A stretch of 64,000 nt of DNA, from assembly GCA_026182355.1 (NCBI GenBank), contig JAPFBL010000377.1, forward strand, positions 248,001-312,000, in the 5' to 3' direction. This document shows positions 42,747 through 54,575 of this stretch, in pieces. The position numbers and the translations under genes are program-made. The notes below the pieces were generated by a model. That model searched no databases. It saw only the letters and a list, made by a program, of their open reading frames with translations, and was not told where the DNA came from. Every line of letters begins with the position of its first letter. Position 1 is the first letter of the stretch. The stretch is from Hermatobates lingyangjiaoensis. Lineage: Eukaryota; Arthropoda; Insecta; Hemiptera; Hermatobatidae.

Positions 42747-43610
42747 TATTTATTTTAATAAATAAAATTTTCGTCCCCAGAATCAGTAAAATTAGAAAGT
42801 TCGTATTTATCTTAATTTTAAAGAATTCTCTATTGTTCAAAATATACCTCTCTGAACTGAAGAAGTCTTAAAAATTTCTATAAACAAAATATGCCATCAT
42901 ATTGTAACACTGAAACTCACATTCAAACTGATTTTCAAAGTCGCTTTTACTTGAAAAGTTTTTCATAAACGAGTATTATAACATTCAAAAACACAATACA
43001 ATCTCTATACAAACAAATTTGCAAACTCATTCCAACTCACGTTCACACCCGTTATTGATTGTCTAACTTATTACAAACTCACTTTCACACTTAAATCATC
43101 TGAAATTTACATTTCAACAATTTCTCAAACATATACTCTAACTTATGCCTAATTACAGTCAAACTAATTTTCAAACTCATACACCATTTTGCTGTCAGTT
43201 TTTTAAATGGTGTTTACACATATTTGGAAGCACTATCTTCAGGCTATCTTCTAATTTTTGTGAGAAATTAGTAACGTGAATTATATATATTCCCGTATAA
43301 TAATATAGACTTTCCTTTTCCTAATTTTTAATTTGAAACAAAAAAAAAACCTAAAGAAGAAAAATACGAGTTAAAAACGTATTTCTTAATACACAATTTA
43401 TTTATGTAGAGACTTGTGAGTTACCACAAGGAACTCACACTGAAAACATATTACAGAACTCACATTTAAACTCATATTCAAAATCATAATTTTTTTTTTG
43501 AATATAATAATATTCAAAATCATTTAAATTCACTCACAAATGGATTCTAAAAGTTACTAAAAAAAATATGACATTTAACTTTTATTTATTGTTTTTTAAA
43601 TATATATATA
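42747..43610. other. No recognisable gene
   Basis: AT-rich sequence with many CA-containing short motifs (AACTCA, CACATT) but no clear repeat unit. Confidence 0.45.
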
Positions 43611-43668
43611 TATTGTATGTTTTGTTATTGAGAGCTAGGTCATATAAAAGAAAATAAACTCCTTCCTA

Positions 43669-43709
43669 CGCCAACGTTTCGATGTATTTGTATATCATCT
43701 TCAGGGCTA
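43669..43709 (-). ncRNA. Hammerhead ribozyme, ACGU family
   Basis: Minus strand: UAGCC, core CUGAAGA, stem II GAUAU/ACAUC with one mismatch, GAAA, CGUU, GGCG. Core complete. Stem II is one mismatch weaker than in the other arm. Confidence 0.7.
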
Positions 43710-43832
43710 AAATTAGAGTAATAACTATATAATACTAATATATTAAGAACTTATTATATTAACTATATATTATATATATATTGATTATATATTAACAATA
43801 ATAAGAACGTATTATAGTTCTTACTCTAATTT

Positions 43833-43875
43833 TAGCCCTGAAGATGATGTGCAAATACATCGAAACGTTGGCCTA
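43833..43875 (+). ncRNA. Hammerhead ribozyme, ACGU family
   Basis: UAGCC, CUGAAGA (43838-43844), unpaired U, stem II GAUGU/ACAUC with a six-base loop, GAAA (43862-43865), C-G-U-U with U43869 as cleavage base, then GGCCUA pairing with UAGCC. All conserved positions present. Confidence 0.75.
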
Positions 43876-43932
43876 GGAAGCAGTTTAGTTTCTTTTATAT
43901 GACCTAGCCCTCAATAATAAAACATACAATAT

Positions 43933-46900
43933 AATAGAAGAGGTCAAGAACAATTTTTTGAATATATATATATAAAATATTTTCAAACACATTTCTAAAA
44001 TATTTTTAACGTAAAGAAAAGAAAAATGTGAAAGGAAGACTAACTAGTTATGTCGACATCCATCGTTCTTACGTAGATGTGGGATGTCAAAATAACGTAG
44101 TGGTTGCTTTTTGTAACTTTTTGTGCTCTTTTCTTTCATGATAAAAAGGACTATATATGTATATATTATTTTTAATACAGCAGCTACTTCTGAATTCACG
44201 ATCTTCTTACCGGTTTCTTCGATCTTTCAAGATATTTTCTTCCCTCATGGTTAAAGCTGTTCTAATAAATGTCTAATGACATTTTCAAAAGGTGGTAATA
44301 TGAAGTTTCGTTCAAATATTGACCATAATCAGGTAGAAATAATGGAAATGATGCTGAGCTTCTATAACTCTTGGAAGATGTGAGGGCTTCTGGTAGGACA
44401 ATAGTTGAATCAATCAGAGAGTGTAGTTGGGGTTTTATTCTATATTGAAATCCATTTGGGTTCTTAGAACCTATTGTTTGGTACAACAATGTTAGTAAAA
44501 TTTATATTGTTTGGTTCATCATTTTCTTGTATATTTATTTACAAATGTATGTGTTTTTTATGTAGAGGTCCTTAAAAATGATGAGTGGGCTTTCTAGAAA
44601 CAATTCAGCGACATTTTAAACTCAAAAAAGAGGAAAAAAGCGTAGGCTAAGTATTGTATTATAAAATAAAATAGTAACATGATTGTGAGAAATAACTCAA
44701 GAAATGATCTTTCCTGAGCTTTAACAAAGTTGGCTGATATATTAGTATAATGCACAACCGAGGACTGAACGACCCTGCCTTTACTATACCATTACTTCTG
44801 TGTATGTTGGAGTGACAACAACGAAACTTTAAGACGATTGACATTATACCTGGCTGCCAGTGCGTCAAATACACTTACACAAAAGAAACGTAATATTTTT
44901 TGACTAGGATAGTGCTGGTTAAATAAAGTAAAATAATTCAACAGGAAAATAACCCTGCTAGGCTTTAGATTCTCCAGGATTTCCTCGTTTATTCGTTTTT
45001 GTTCTCGTATACTTCATTACTCCCTTTAATCCTGGTGTCCATAAACTTGGCCCACTAACTGCACAGTTGTTTCCAGGGCTATTATATTTTTTTTTTTATT
45101 TTTTAGTAAGTTTCTTTTTATAACATACCGATAACTTAGCAATCTCAAAACTATTTTTGCCCATATTTCTTCAGAGCTACCTACTATTTCTAAAGGCATT
45201 AAACAGTGTGAACGTCAGAGCTGTTGACTTGGCTGATTATTCCACACTTAAGAATATTATCTACCCTATACCTTCGTGTGATGGCAGCTTTCACCTTCAA
45301 ATCACATGAACTTCCCGTTCACTAACTGAATTCGACTCAGTGTGATACTTTTTAAATTGTTTGGTTTTCTACTAAACTGAATAATATACAAATTTTCGCA
45401 GGGTTTCCGTCCACCAGCACAGTAACATATATATTACCATCTGTACTAATTGTCATGATATTTGTTTTAACGACTGTTTGTGCGTTCGAATCCTTAAACA
45501 GATCCCTAAAGTTCTTCTAATACTACCTTCAGACCTTCTAACGACGCACATATTTATCTTTTTAACCATAATGTTCCCGAAACTCAATTTGAAAGCTATT
45601 TACATTAACGATTTTATAAACGTTTCTTTCTGTTTACAATCACACATATTTATGTATAATTTATTTTATAATGTAAAATGGTTTTTAAATTAGATGGCAA
45701 AAAAATAGATGTAAAATTGATACCACTTTAATAAAATATTTCTAAAGAGTAGGCATTAACTATATTGCTAAAGATTTATTTCATTGTCTCGTCATGGAGT
45801 GTTTTTTTTTTTAATTTAGAAGCGAAAGCAAATATTGACAAGAAGAAACAGAGTACGAAAGGATCTAGAGTCAACATATACGATGTAAGGTGAAAGCTTT
45901 GTTATGACAGTCGTCGTAACAATAGCAATGGAATTATGTAAAGAGGAGAGGGTGAGATGATTATTTCTCGAGAGAACAAGTTTTACCTGAAGAAATAAAA
46001 GCATTCACTTGAGCTTGGCTCTCGTGCGACCATTGTCAGCTTACCTTAACATAGACTCGCTAATTACTCTGTGCTGTTTGTTTCGTAGTTTTGTGCAAAG
46101 GTCAGTGTTTCCTCAGTACGTTCTCGTTACCACGCGGCTGGCTGTCATGATTTGGTCCCCTAGCTTGACTAGTGGCCTCAGTTCAATCCACTAGCCCTAA
46201 TAGCGCGCTGTGTTCCAGCAAGCAATTTCCTCTTGACCTCTACCCCATTCTGCCAATTCTCTCCCTTCCAGGCCTTTACTTGTCTCCCTTCTCTCTCAAA
46301 TTTCACTTGATTTATTTCATTCCTTCAACACAAATAACTTCCGTCAATGTATCAGTTTGGCTTAGTAAAATTTATTAATTTTTCTTCCATTCCCTATGGT
46401 TATTTTAAGCGTCAAAAAAATATTTAATAAAGTAATAATAGAATTATAAACTTAATTATATACTTATTTTTGAAGTATGAGGCCTAAAAAATTACTAAAA
46501 GTGTTCTTTATGCTATTTATGTTGTCTAGCGAGGAGATTTTATATCAATTTATACAATAAATTATTGAATCAATAGTACAATAAACATGGTTTGGAAAAT
46601 ATATTATTGGATCAATGATACTCATAATGTAAAACTTTAAACTAATGAATTGATATCAACTTGAAAATATATGAATGGTTGTTTTAACGTACCTCATAAT
46701 TAGTTACCATTCAAAATGAGTGTTTATGTTTCTCTGCCGCTTTCACTCACTCTCTCTCTCTCTTTCCCTCATTCTCTCTGTTTGTGTGTATCTTTGTGGT
46801 GTATACGTTTATAAGTGTGCGCATGTGGGTGTGTGTGCGTATGAATTTTTAAAAACATCTATAGTGTTAACTCAGCTTAACTTTATAAATATCTAATGGA

Positions 46901-47939
46901 TTTAATTGATTTCTGAGATTATATTATATTGAGATTATAATATCAATAATCTTAATGTGTTTATAGCTTACATGTGATATAACATATAGCTTAAAGCATT
47001 ACAGTATTATTAAATCACAATTGCAGTCAATGCCCTAAAAAAAAGTAGAAAAATCTCTGTATGGTCCAAAGCAAAGGTAAAGATATTTGGATTTAGAACT
47101 TCAGAAATATCTGAAGATTTAAGGAGGAAAAATCCTCTTAGCTCAGCTGAATCGAGGTCCAAAAATAGCTACCGATGGAGATTAAAGAATTACCGCAAAA
47201 AAGATTACATATACAACCAAATGGTTGAAAAAGATAAAAAAAAAGATTAAAATCATGATAAAAAGATCAATAAGAGAAAAGTATAATAATATATTGAGAA
47301 AAATTATATACATTGTTTATATTACTATAAAAAAAAATAAATTACATAAAAAAACATTTTAATAATAATAATTTTGTGAATAATTCATGATATAAGTTAA
47401 ATCAATATTTGTTTAATGCTTTGAAACATTAAAGTAAATTTATGTTTGATGTGTTGATAATTTTCTACATTATGCATAATGAGAATGAATTTAATATAAG
47501 TAGAAGGAAAATTGAGACTCTAGAACTGTAAGAAGTAGAGGGGGATTTGTTCATTAAATATTCTGTTTATTCTAAAAGATCCCATTCCTTTACAACAGCA
47601 AACTAATTTTATATTTCAAAAAGAAAAAAAAAATAATTTTAAGTTAAATTATGCCTTTTATGTTGCAAGAAGAACGGCAAATGATACCATTAGATTTGAA
47701 ATAAATAATAATAGTTTTAAATTGCCTATTAGAATAAACCGACTGAAAGAGATGAACAAATGAAGTGATTCATATATTTTGATATGTTGTAATGAATATT
47801 GCCCTGCATTTATTTCTTTCCTTGAATCGTTCCAGCAACATAACCATTTTGCATCTATTTTATATTTATTCATCAAAATTTCAAAAAGATATCATTTTTT
47901 TGAGACAAATGCTATTAATAATTCACATAATTTTCTCTT
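43933..47939. other. 4 kb without recognisable gene
   Basis: Mostly AT-rich. Somewhat GC-richer stretches at 44940-45330 and 46010-46330 show no domain, repeat match or RNA structure that I can support. A CT/GT simple-repeat patch lies at 46745-46835. Confidence 0.45.
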
Positions 47940-48816
47940 TTATATATGAGCTGTTATTTTTGAAAGTGGTATTAGTCCATTTTTGTATGTATCGAGATAA
48001 TTAAGGGTTTGCATTTGAGTTAATTTAAAAATATTGGCCAACGTTAATCTATTCGAGTGATGTTTTTAATATATATTAGAAATAGGCAAAACCGTCATAC
48101 CTCGAAAGATGATCTTGGAGTCGTTGGAGCACGATGTTTTTAATAGTTACACCTTTTAAATTATATTATGAAATAATAATAATTAATTTTTTTTAAAAAA
48201 TAAATGACTTCCTTAGCTCAAAATGGACTTATACCATTTTCAAAAATAACGTATTACAAGAAATAAAAACTTGAATAAATTTAAGTCCATGTTTTTATAG
48301 AACATTAGCTTTACTAAAATGGATTGTTAATGTAAAAAGTAATAATGAAGCCATTTAAATACTCGAGTAATCAAATTCATTAAGAATTAATATTAGTTAT
48401 ATTAAAAAAGCGATATGAATAAACAAGTGTATAATGTAAATAACTTCGTTAAGGTAACAAAAAACAAAAACATATAATTTTGAAATTATTTGTCTTTTAC
48501 TACTAGTTTAGTGAAGTATTCATGGTAATGAATACTTCATTACCAGTCAAAATAATCAATAATAATTGCAATAAGAAAGTGGTTTTAATTCTATTAGGAA
48601 TGGACTTATTCCACTTTCAAAAAAAAATATTTTTGCGGTAACATTTTATAGCAAAACCTTTTTTCTTTTACTTTATGGCAAAATCGTACTCCATTGAATG
48701 TATAATTAAAAAAATGAAGAGAAGATGTTTATATCTTACTAAAATTACAGTTAACTCATTTTTTTTATAAAGTGGACTTATACCACTTTCAAAAATAACA
48801 GCTCATATATCGTTTC
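47940..48816. mobile_element. Inverted-repeat element with internal copies of its own terminus
   Basis: Left terminus (47941-47983) reads TATGAGCTGTTATTTTTGAA, AGTGGTATTAGTCCA; the right terminus (48771-48815) is its inverted match. Two further partial copies of the same block, in the right-end orientation, lie inside at about 48222-48252 and 48597-48627. The interior is AT-rich and non-coding. MITE-like. Part of a Y-terminus relic (48105-48140) lies inside. Confidence 0.6.
48105..48140 (+). repeat. Relic of element Y terminus
   Basis: AGATGATCTTGGAGTCGTTGG matches the left terminus of Y (about 25941-25962) with one change, shown here as AGATGATCTTGGAG plus CGTTGGAGCA. Confidence 0.55.
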
Positions 48817-50922
48817 CATTAGACTACTGTTGAGCAACCATAATAGTACACTCATTGCTTCTACAGAAGTGTGCCCCTAATTTATTATCTTTTCTAAGTA
48901 ATAAATTTATTAATATTACTAAGATAAATATTAACTACTAAGATTAATTTATTACTAAGATGTAAGTAAAAATCTTAGCATGTCAGTAAAAATCTTTTCC
49001 TCGTACTTACATGTATATTTAAATATTAAATTTTGTCTGAATCAAAAATATATCATGCATAGTTAGTTAGTTATCATTTTCAATATGAAAATAGTTATTA
49101 GAACAAAAATTTGTCCTTGCAATGTGCAATTGCTTATACCACCCCCTCCTCGGTAATTTCTAAATGGAATTGTTTAAAACTAAATTTTTAACTTAACTTA
49201 AATCAAGTTAAACGTTTTAAATATATTCACAATATATTCTGCCTCTGTCTCTGTCAAAAAAAATATTTATACATGTTAAGCAAGTATAAAATTAAAATAA
49301 AACGCAGTCCAAACTGTCTAAGAGGTCAACACATTCATTTAAAAAGAAGTATCAACTAACAGACACAACTGGCTTCTTTATTACGACACAACCATCATCA
49401 GGAAAATAATTTGTCTAGTATTTTAAGCTGGTTGAGAAACAACTATTCAAACGTTAAGCCGATACGAGACTAAGCGAGGAAAGTAAAAGAGAAAAAACAA
49501 AAAAGCAAAAGTGAAAGATGTATTAATGAGAATATATCAAGAAAAGTAAAAGGAAATAAGAAAAAATTATAATACACTGGTACCCATATGAATATTCATA
49601 CAATGGAGATATTTCTGTAAACTATTTTGGGCTCCGGGCTGTGCTAAGTGAGTTTATTGTTCATAATACTAAAAAATATATTTTCAAGAAGTCATACTTT
49701 ATAAACTTTTTATTATTAATTATACTTCTAATAAAAATTTCATCAAATTTTGCATAAATTTTTCTAAAACAAAACCATATCAACTGTGAATCACAACATT
49801 CAATTTTTTTGAATTTTGATCAATATTCGTTAAAAAAAAATTAAAGCAAAATTTGGGAACATTAACGGACAGTTTTTGTTTACATGTTTTCATTCAATAT
49901 TTTGTGACAGTAGGTACTCAATACTTAAGCAGTGTTTTAACTGATGTGTTGAAACCAAATTTTTATTTACATATAAAATAGTTTTTTATATACAATACTG
50001 AGGTATTGAAAAGCTTTAGTTTCATGTTATTAAGAGCATATGTAAGTTAATATGCATAGTAATGGGTACTACTGGCTTGATTACATGCCTTCATATAATT
50101 AAGTTAATTTGTTTGTTCAATTTGTAAAAATGTATTCAATTCATTTTGAATCCATTTAATAAAGAAAATTATAACTAAAACTAATTAATTGCTAAAATAA
50201 TAGTTTTTTAAATATATTGCTATATTTTTTAATGCAATACAACTGATGTCCATCGTTTATTTCATTGATGTCGGGTGTTTGTTTTTATGCCTATTTTTGA
50301 TTCTAACAAACTCGAATAGGATTAAACACTATATATCAAAGTATTCCTATCAAGAATAAGATTAGAGGTATTCTAAAAATTTATATTCTTGAAAAAAACT
50401 TCTTTGGGGTAAGTTTTTCCATTGAATAAAAGATACAAAGTACCTAGGTTTGTATTAAAATCGTGGTGACAGATTATTTGCGACTGCAAAAAGCGTTAAT
50501 TTTTTTTATATACTCCCAAACATTATAAATTTTTTTTCAAAAAAAAAAGTGTAATTTTGGTACCGAGATACAGTTTTGCCTCAGGGATGGGAGGAATGCA
50601 ATATGGAATTTGGCCATTATAGTTCTTATTGTTTTCAAAATATTCTGCTTAATAAACAAACGAACCAATTAGAAAATCTTATTTTATCGGAATCTGGTGA
50701 CCTCAAAACGCCCATTTCCGTTGAAGACTATATTTCAAAATTTTACGTGATATTCTTATACTCTTAGTATATAAAATAAATAAACACAAACAATAATTGT
50801 TATTTTTATAAATGTTTTATCTGTTCTTAGATACTTGGGAAAAGTTTCATGCAACATTAAGTGCATACTTATGTAATAAATAATACCAGAAATTCTAATG
50901 CAATCAGTGGTATTTAATCATT
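48817..50922. other. No recognisable gene
   Basis: AT-rich. A weak hammerhead-like string (minus strand, 49361-49402) was considered and rejected. Confidence 0.5.
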
Positions 50923-51392
50923 GTAGGGTAAAAAGCTAATGAAATGGTCTCCACATATAAAAATTTAATGATATAAACAACGCGTTTCGAAGACTAAGTG
51001 TAGGAATAATTTACAATATTTTCAATATGTTTCCCATCACTTAGTCTTAGAGCAAATGTAAAGGCTCAGCCTAACCTTTAGGAAAAAAAAATAACAATGA
51101 AATGTACCTGCCTTCTAATATGAAACAGATGTACACCACATACCCTCACCCACGTCCATCCTATTCCCAGTCAGTTCTACCATAGACACTCACCCTTAGG
51201 TTCGTACTCTCTTCCTTATTTTATTTTATTTTTTTTGTACTATATTTAACTTTGTACTATAGATAACTCTCTGATGACATTGTATTTTATAGTTAATAAC
51301 TGAGGGAAGAAACACTACGTGTTCGAAACGCGTTATTTATACCATTAAATTTTTATAAGTAAAGACCATTTCATTAGCTTTTTACCCTACAA
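50923..51392. repeat. Palindromic PLE-type element, ACGCGU ribozyme family
   Basis: The left end (50923 to about 50992) and right end (about 51325-51392) are inverted copies: TTGTAGGGTAAAAAGCTAAT outward, and CAACGCGTTTCGAA inward at left. The right end has a nearly complete hammerhead, while the left keeps only the 3' half (about 50977-50991), after which the sequence diverges. The middle (51010-51290) is unrelated to either arm. Confidence 0.7.
51295..51338 (+). ncRNA. Hammerhead-like motif, ACGCGU family
   Basis: CUGAGGG (51300-51306; A9 replaced by G or one G inserted), stem II with AACAC/GUGUU, GAAA (51325-51328), ACGCGU and U. The last core base is altered, so activity is uncertain. 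Confidence 0.5.
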
Positions 51393-51913
51393 TACCAGAA
51401 ATTATAAAGAAGATAAATAACAAAAATATAAAGTAAAACTTTGTAAAAAAATATAAAAAAAACAAATTGGTAATACTAACAATAAAAACAAACAAGAAAA
51501 ATACCAACAAAAACATAAACAAAAATTAAAGAGAACAAATGGCAATGTGGGTATCAATGAATATATGAAAAGTAATTTTTACCTAGTGTATTACATTAAA
51601 ATCTTCAAAGGAGGTTATTTGTTTCCTTAGTGTCCAGTCACACCAGATTTTAGTATTATCGTTTATATTTTTCCTTTTCTTTTTACCATTTCTTATATGT
51701 TTTCCTTATTAATTATTAATATTATGACCTTATTTGCTTTATCTTTCTTCAAACCTTCATGTTTTCCTTGTTCCTTTAGTTGTTATCCTAATTGGATGCC
51801 CATGTTTACTGTTTTCTCAGATTCAATCTTACAATCTACCTAGTTAGTTTCTTCCTAATGAAAATATAACTTCTTTTAATAATACACAACTTATCTTTCA
51901 TATAGAGTTGTTT
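51393..51913. other. No recognisable gene
   Basis: A-rich then T-rich non-coding DNA. Confidence 0.5.
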
Positions 51914-51924
51914 TTATTATTGAT

Positions 51925-52211
51925 GAGGCCATGGAAGCCCAATGGCTTACTTGCTCGTCTCTGGAATGGTAGATCAGGGGTTCGATAACTACTCTGGCTC
52001 TCGATTTATTCACACAGGATGTAAGTAGCATGTGATCTCTCAGAGCCTCTACGATGTCATGTACTCGTTAAAGGTTCCAACTCAAAATTGCCTTGAGCCA
52101 GACAAAATTTAAGACTTAATGTAAAATGTTTATTGTGTATATCACAAAGGGCTAATGTTTGGCCTCTGTGTGTTCTCTCGTCTGACGGCTTCTGCAACCG
52201 AACGTAACGTC
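51925..52211 (+). mobile_element. tRNA-derived SINE with target-site duplication
   Basis: Flanked by TTATTATTGAT at 51914-51924 and 52212-52222. Head with A-box-like AAGCCCAATGGCTTACTTG and B-box GGGGTTCGATAACTA; body with TCTCGATTTATTCAC and TACTCGTTAAAGGTTCC; 3' end CTGCAACCGAACGTAACGTC, a mutated AACCT-type tail. This copy defines both ends of the family independently of the 60-kb copy. Confidence 0.85.
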
Positions 52212-52222
52212 TTATTATTGAT

Positions 52223-52860
52223 ATTTTGTAGATATTTATTACTTGTATTTTTGTAGATAACACAATAAACTAATTTAAAAAGATTAGATCCTTCAACATA
52301 ACACTGCTTCTCCTGGTAATGACGAAGATTGTTTCCTTTTCCTTTTTATAACAATATAGACAAGCAAAAGTTAAAAATTGTAAATTTTGTTCGTGAAAAT
52401 GATAAAGTAAAAGATAAGGTGTTTTGGTGGTGAGTTGAGTGAAGGGCGTAGGGCTCAGTCAAGGACTGCGACCTGAAGGAGGTCATTAGACCTACTTAGC
52501 TCTGACGTACCACCCTCGTGACGTCACCACTAATACCACCTCCATAACGTCCTTTCCTTTAAATTACACCTCCTGACCTATTTTCTTATAGGAAAAAACA
52601 GCTTGATCTTAGCGAATTTGTACTGACAGCAGCTTACAGCATATCCTTGGTGCAAGAATAAAAAGATCCACTTCAATATTGACCGACTCTAACAGCAAAG
52701 TAGATAGTTTTCTTTTAAACTGTCATAAACCGTAATGTAAACATAACAGATGAATCATATACGTCAAACCATAAATTCTGATAAGTCAATCATATATAGT
52801 TGTTTGAAAATAATTTCTTGTATTTTCTGTTTTCTTTCCCTTTATTCTTCTTTATATTCT
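52223..52860. other. No recognisable gene
   Basis: A GC-richer patch at 52430-52560 contains GACGTACCACC and GACGTCACCAC-like segments but no frame or RNA fold that I can assign. Confidence 0.45.
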
Positions 52861-53060
52861 TTCAATCTCGTCTCCATAGTTTTTTATTTTCTCCTTCGAA
52901 GCAGCACTGCTTTAGCCCTCACCCAGAGAGATCTTCAGTTGACTGTCGTCCCTCCTTCAATTCACTTCTTCTCCCGAAGATGACAGCCATAACGAGACGA
53001 AATGTTGAAAAGTGAGGCCTTTGTTACGTTTATTTCTATGTGTTACAGTTTATTTTAAGT
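52861..53060 (+). mobile_element. PLE 3' UTR end with ribozyme
   Basis: TTTATTTTCTCCTTCGAAGC onward (52883-53040) aligns with 9330-9480: GCAGCACTGCTTTAGCCCTC, AGTTGACTGTCGTCCCTCC, TCAATTCACTTCTTCTCC, then the ribozyme and GTTACAGTTTATTTTAA ending at a short TA repeat. The endonuclease is absent. A third, diverged member of the PLE family. Confidence 0.75.
52968..53012 (+). ncRNA. Hammerhead-like motif, AUGU variant
   Basis: Stem I CUUCUC with GAAAAG preserved, core CCGAAGA (U4 changed to C), stem II altered (no clean GACCG/CGGUC), GAAA, AUGU with G-U pairing potential, U at the cleavage site. Likely weak or inactive. Confidence 0.55.
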
Positions 53061-53485
53061 ATATATATTATTATATCTCATTGAGATGTTTTATTCTGAG
53101 AACGAAACTTTTTTTTTATATTTATAGCGTAGTAATGAATTTAGCATTTTCAATTCCAATTCATCTAACAAGACAATTGAAATGGATCATGTGAAACATT
53201 TTAGAATTATTTTTAACTAATATTGCTTTATTCTTCTATATTAGACATGATGCAAATGTGTGAAAGTATTGTACTGAGGTTAATTTTTCAAAATCTAGTT
53301 TGAACAAAAATACTGATATTGTTTTTGATATGCTTAATGTTAGAGATCATCTCAGCCCAACAAAATATGTTTCGCAATTTGGTATCATGTTTGTGTTACT
53401 GAATGTCTGTGTGTATATGTATGTATGTATGTAGTGAGAGAGAGTGAGAGACAAAGCAAGATAAACCAAAACCAAATGTGCGTAT

Positions 53486-53541
53486 GTTGTGTGTGTGTGT
53501 GTGTGTGTGAGTGTGTGTGAGAGAGAGAGAGAGAGAGAGAG
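53486..53541. repeat. (GT)n(GA)n compound microsatellite
   Basis: About 17 GT units, then about 10 GA units. Confidence 0.95.
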
Positions 53542-54129
53542 CGAGATAAACCAAAAACATTTAACAACCAAATTCTTCTTCATTCTGAGACATACAGCAA
53601 GCTCGTCACCAATACTGTACTTTTTTAGTGCATACTTATGTGTTAAAAAAGGTTATTTTCCTATTAGTTAAAATCTAATAAAAAGCATAGTTTTTTTAAA
53701 ATCACTATGATTCTGTTTTTTCTATATTGTTTGGCTATTAATATGTACTGGAAGCAATGCCATATATAAGTTTAATGAGTTTAAGTAGTATAAATTGTCC
53801 TTTGGAGTCAAAAGTTAAAAAAAATATTCAGAATGGGAATAAAAGAACTTCTTAAGAACTCTTCTTAATGATATAGACATCAATCAAACGGCACTAAATA
53901 TGGCTAATACATATTATAGTTGATCCGAATTAATTATACTGAAAGGAAAAGAAATCAGAAAAATAATAGTTTATTTTCATATTATCAAATAACTAGCCGG
54001 AAGCGAGATACTTGCTACCAATGCTCCTGGAAACGGAGTATGCAAGCATCATCTGGATGGAACCGACGTATAAGTTGTTTTGAATAATTTTATTTTTATA
54101 ATTTTAATGACTTGTAATTCATTAAGTGT

Positions 54130-54131
54130 TA

Positions 54132-54161
<30 letters not shown>
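54130..54161. repeat. (TTA)n microsatellite
   Basis: About ten ATT units. Confidence 0.95.
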
Positions 54162-54162
<1 letters not shown>

Positions 54163-54405
54163 TATAATTATTATTGATAGTAATTCTATTTCATTTTTGG
54201 TTAAACTTACAGGATGAATTATATTTTTTTTAAGGTATATAATTTAATTTAAAAAAACCTATATCCAATACAATGAAGTTACAGAGTTTCCTTATTTGAA
54301 ACATTGTTTTAGACATAAACCGCTGTCATATATATTCTGAAACTATATAACTAGCTTCATGGGAGAACATATTTGATTTATATTATAAATCCAAATAGTT
54401 TAGAT

Positions 54406-54449
54406 TTGACTGACGAAGACTGCTTGTTGCGATTGAAAGATCTTAGTCT
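54406..54449 (+). ncRNA. Decayed hammerhead, AGAUCU family
   Basis: Matches 3189-3231 but CTCTGACGA has become CTGACGA by loss of two bases, so either stem I or the core is incomplete. GAAA, AGAUCU, U and AGUC are intact. The downstream text TCATTGATATATATA matches the other family members. Confidence 0.6.
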
Positions 54450-54542
54450 TTTTTCTTATTTTTTGTTCTGGTTTGATCATTGATATATATATAAACTAGA
54501 TCACCGAAAGAACACACATAAGAGAGAAAACAAAAACTCACT

Positions 54543-54575
54543 TGTATATTTTGACGGTTTCGTCATCAGTTATAT
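54543..54575 (-). ncRNA. Hammerhead-like relic, AUAU-type
   Basis: Minus strand: perfect core CUGAUGA, short stem II (CG/CG), AAAA in place of GAAA, AUAUAC, then AAGTGAG, which also follows other AUAU-family ribozymes. Related to 31058-31096. Confidence 0.4.

Larger units (their letters stand above)
43611..43932. repeat. Palindrome with a ribozyme in each arm (ACGU family)
   Basis: Arms 43611-43738 and 43808-43932 are inverted copies from ATTGTATGTTTTGTTATTGA to its complement, around an AT-rich spacer. Outer flanks are TA repeats (about 43597-43612 and 43962-43976). Same element end as 19967-20156. Confidence 0.85.
53061..54405. other. Non-coding; CA/GT and GA microsatellites
   Basis: GT/GA simple repeats at 53486-53541 and a (TTA)n run at 54130-54161. 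Open frames here are translations of these repeats. No gene seen. Confidence 0.6.

Noticed and set aside
49361..49402. Minus-strand CCTGATGATGG...GTCGTAATAAAG as a hammerhead
   Set aside because: The core CUGAUGA is there, but GAAA is replaced by GUAA and stem I does not pair convincingly.
51269..51290. CTGATGA near 51271 as a ribozyme core
   Set aside because: No stem II or GAAA follows; the real motif of this element is at 51295.
53347..53671. Frames across the GT/GA microsatellite
   Set aside because: Simple-repeat translations (SLSLSL, THTHTH, CVCVCV).
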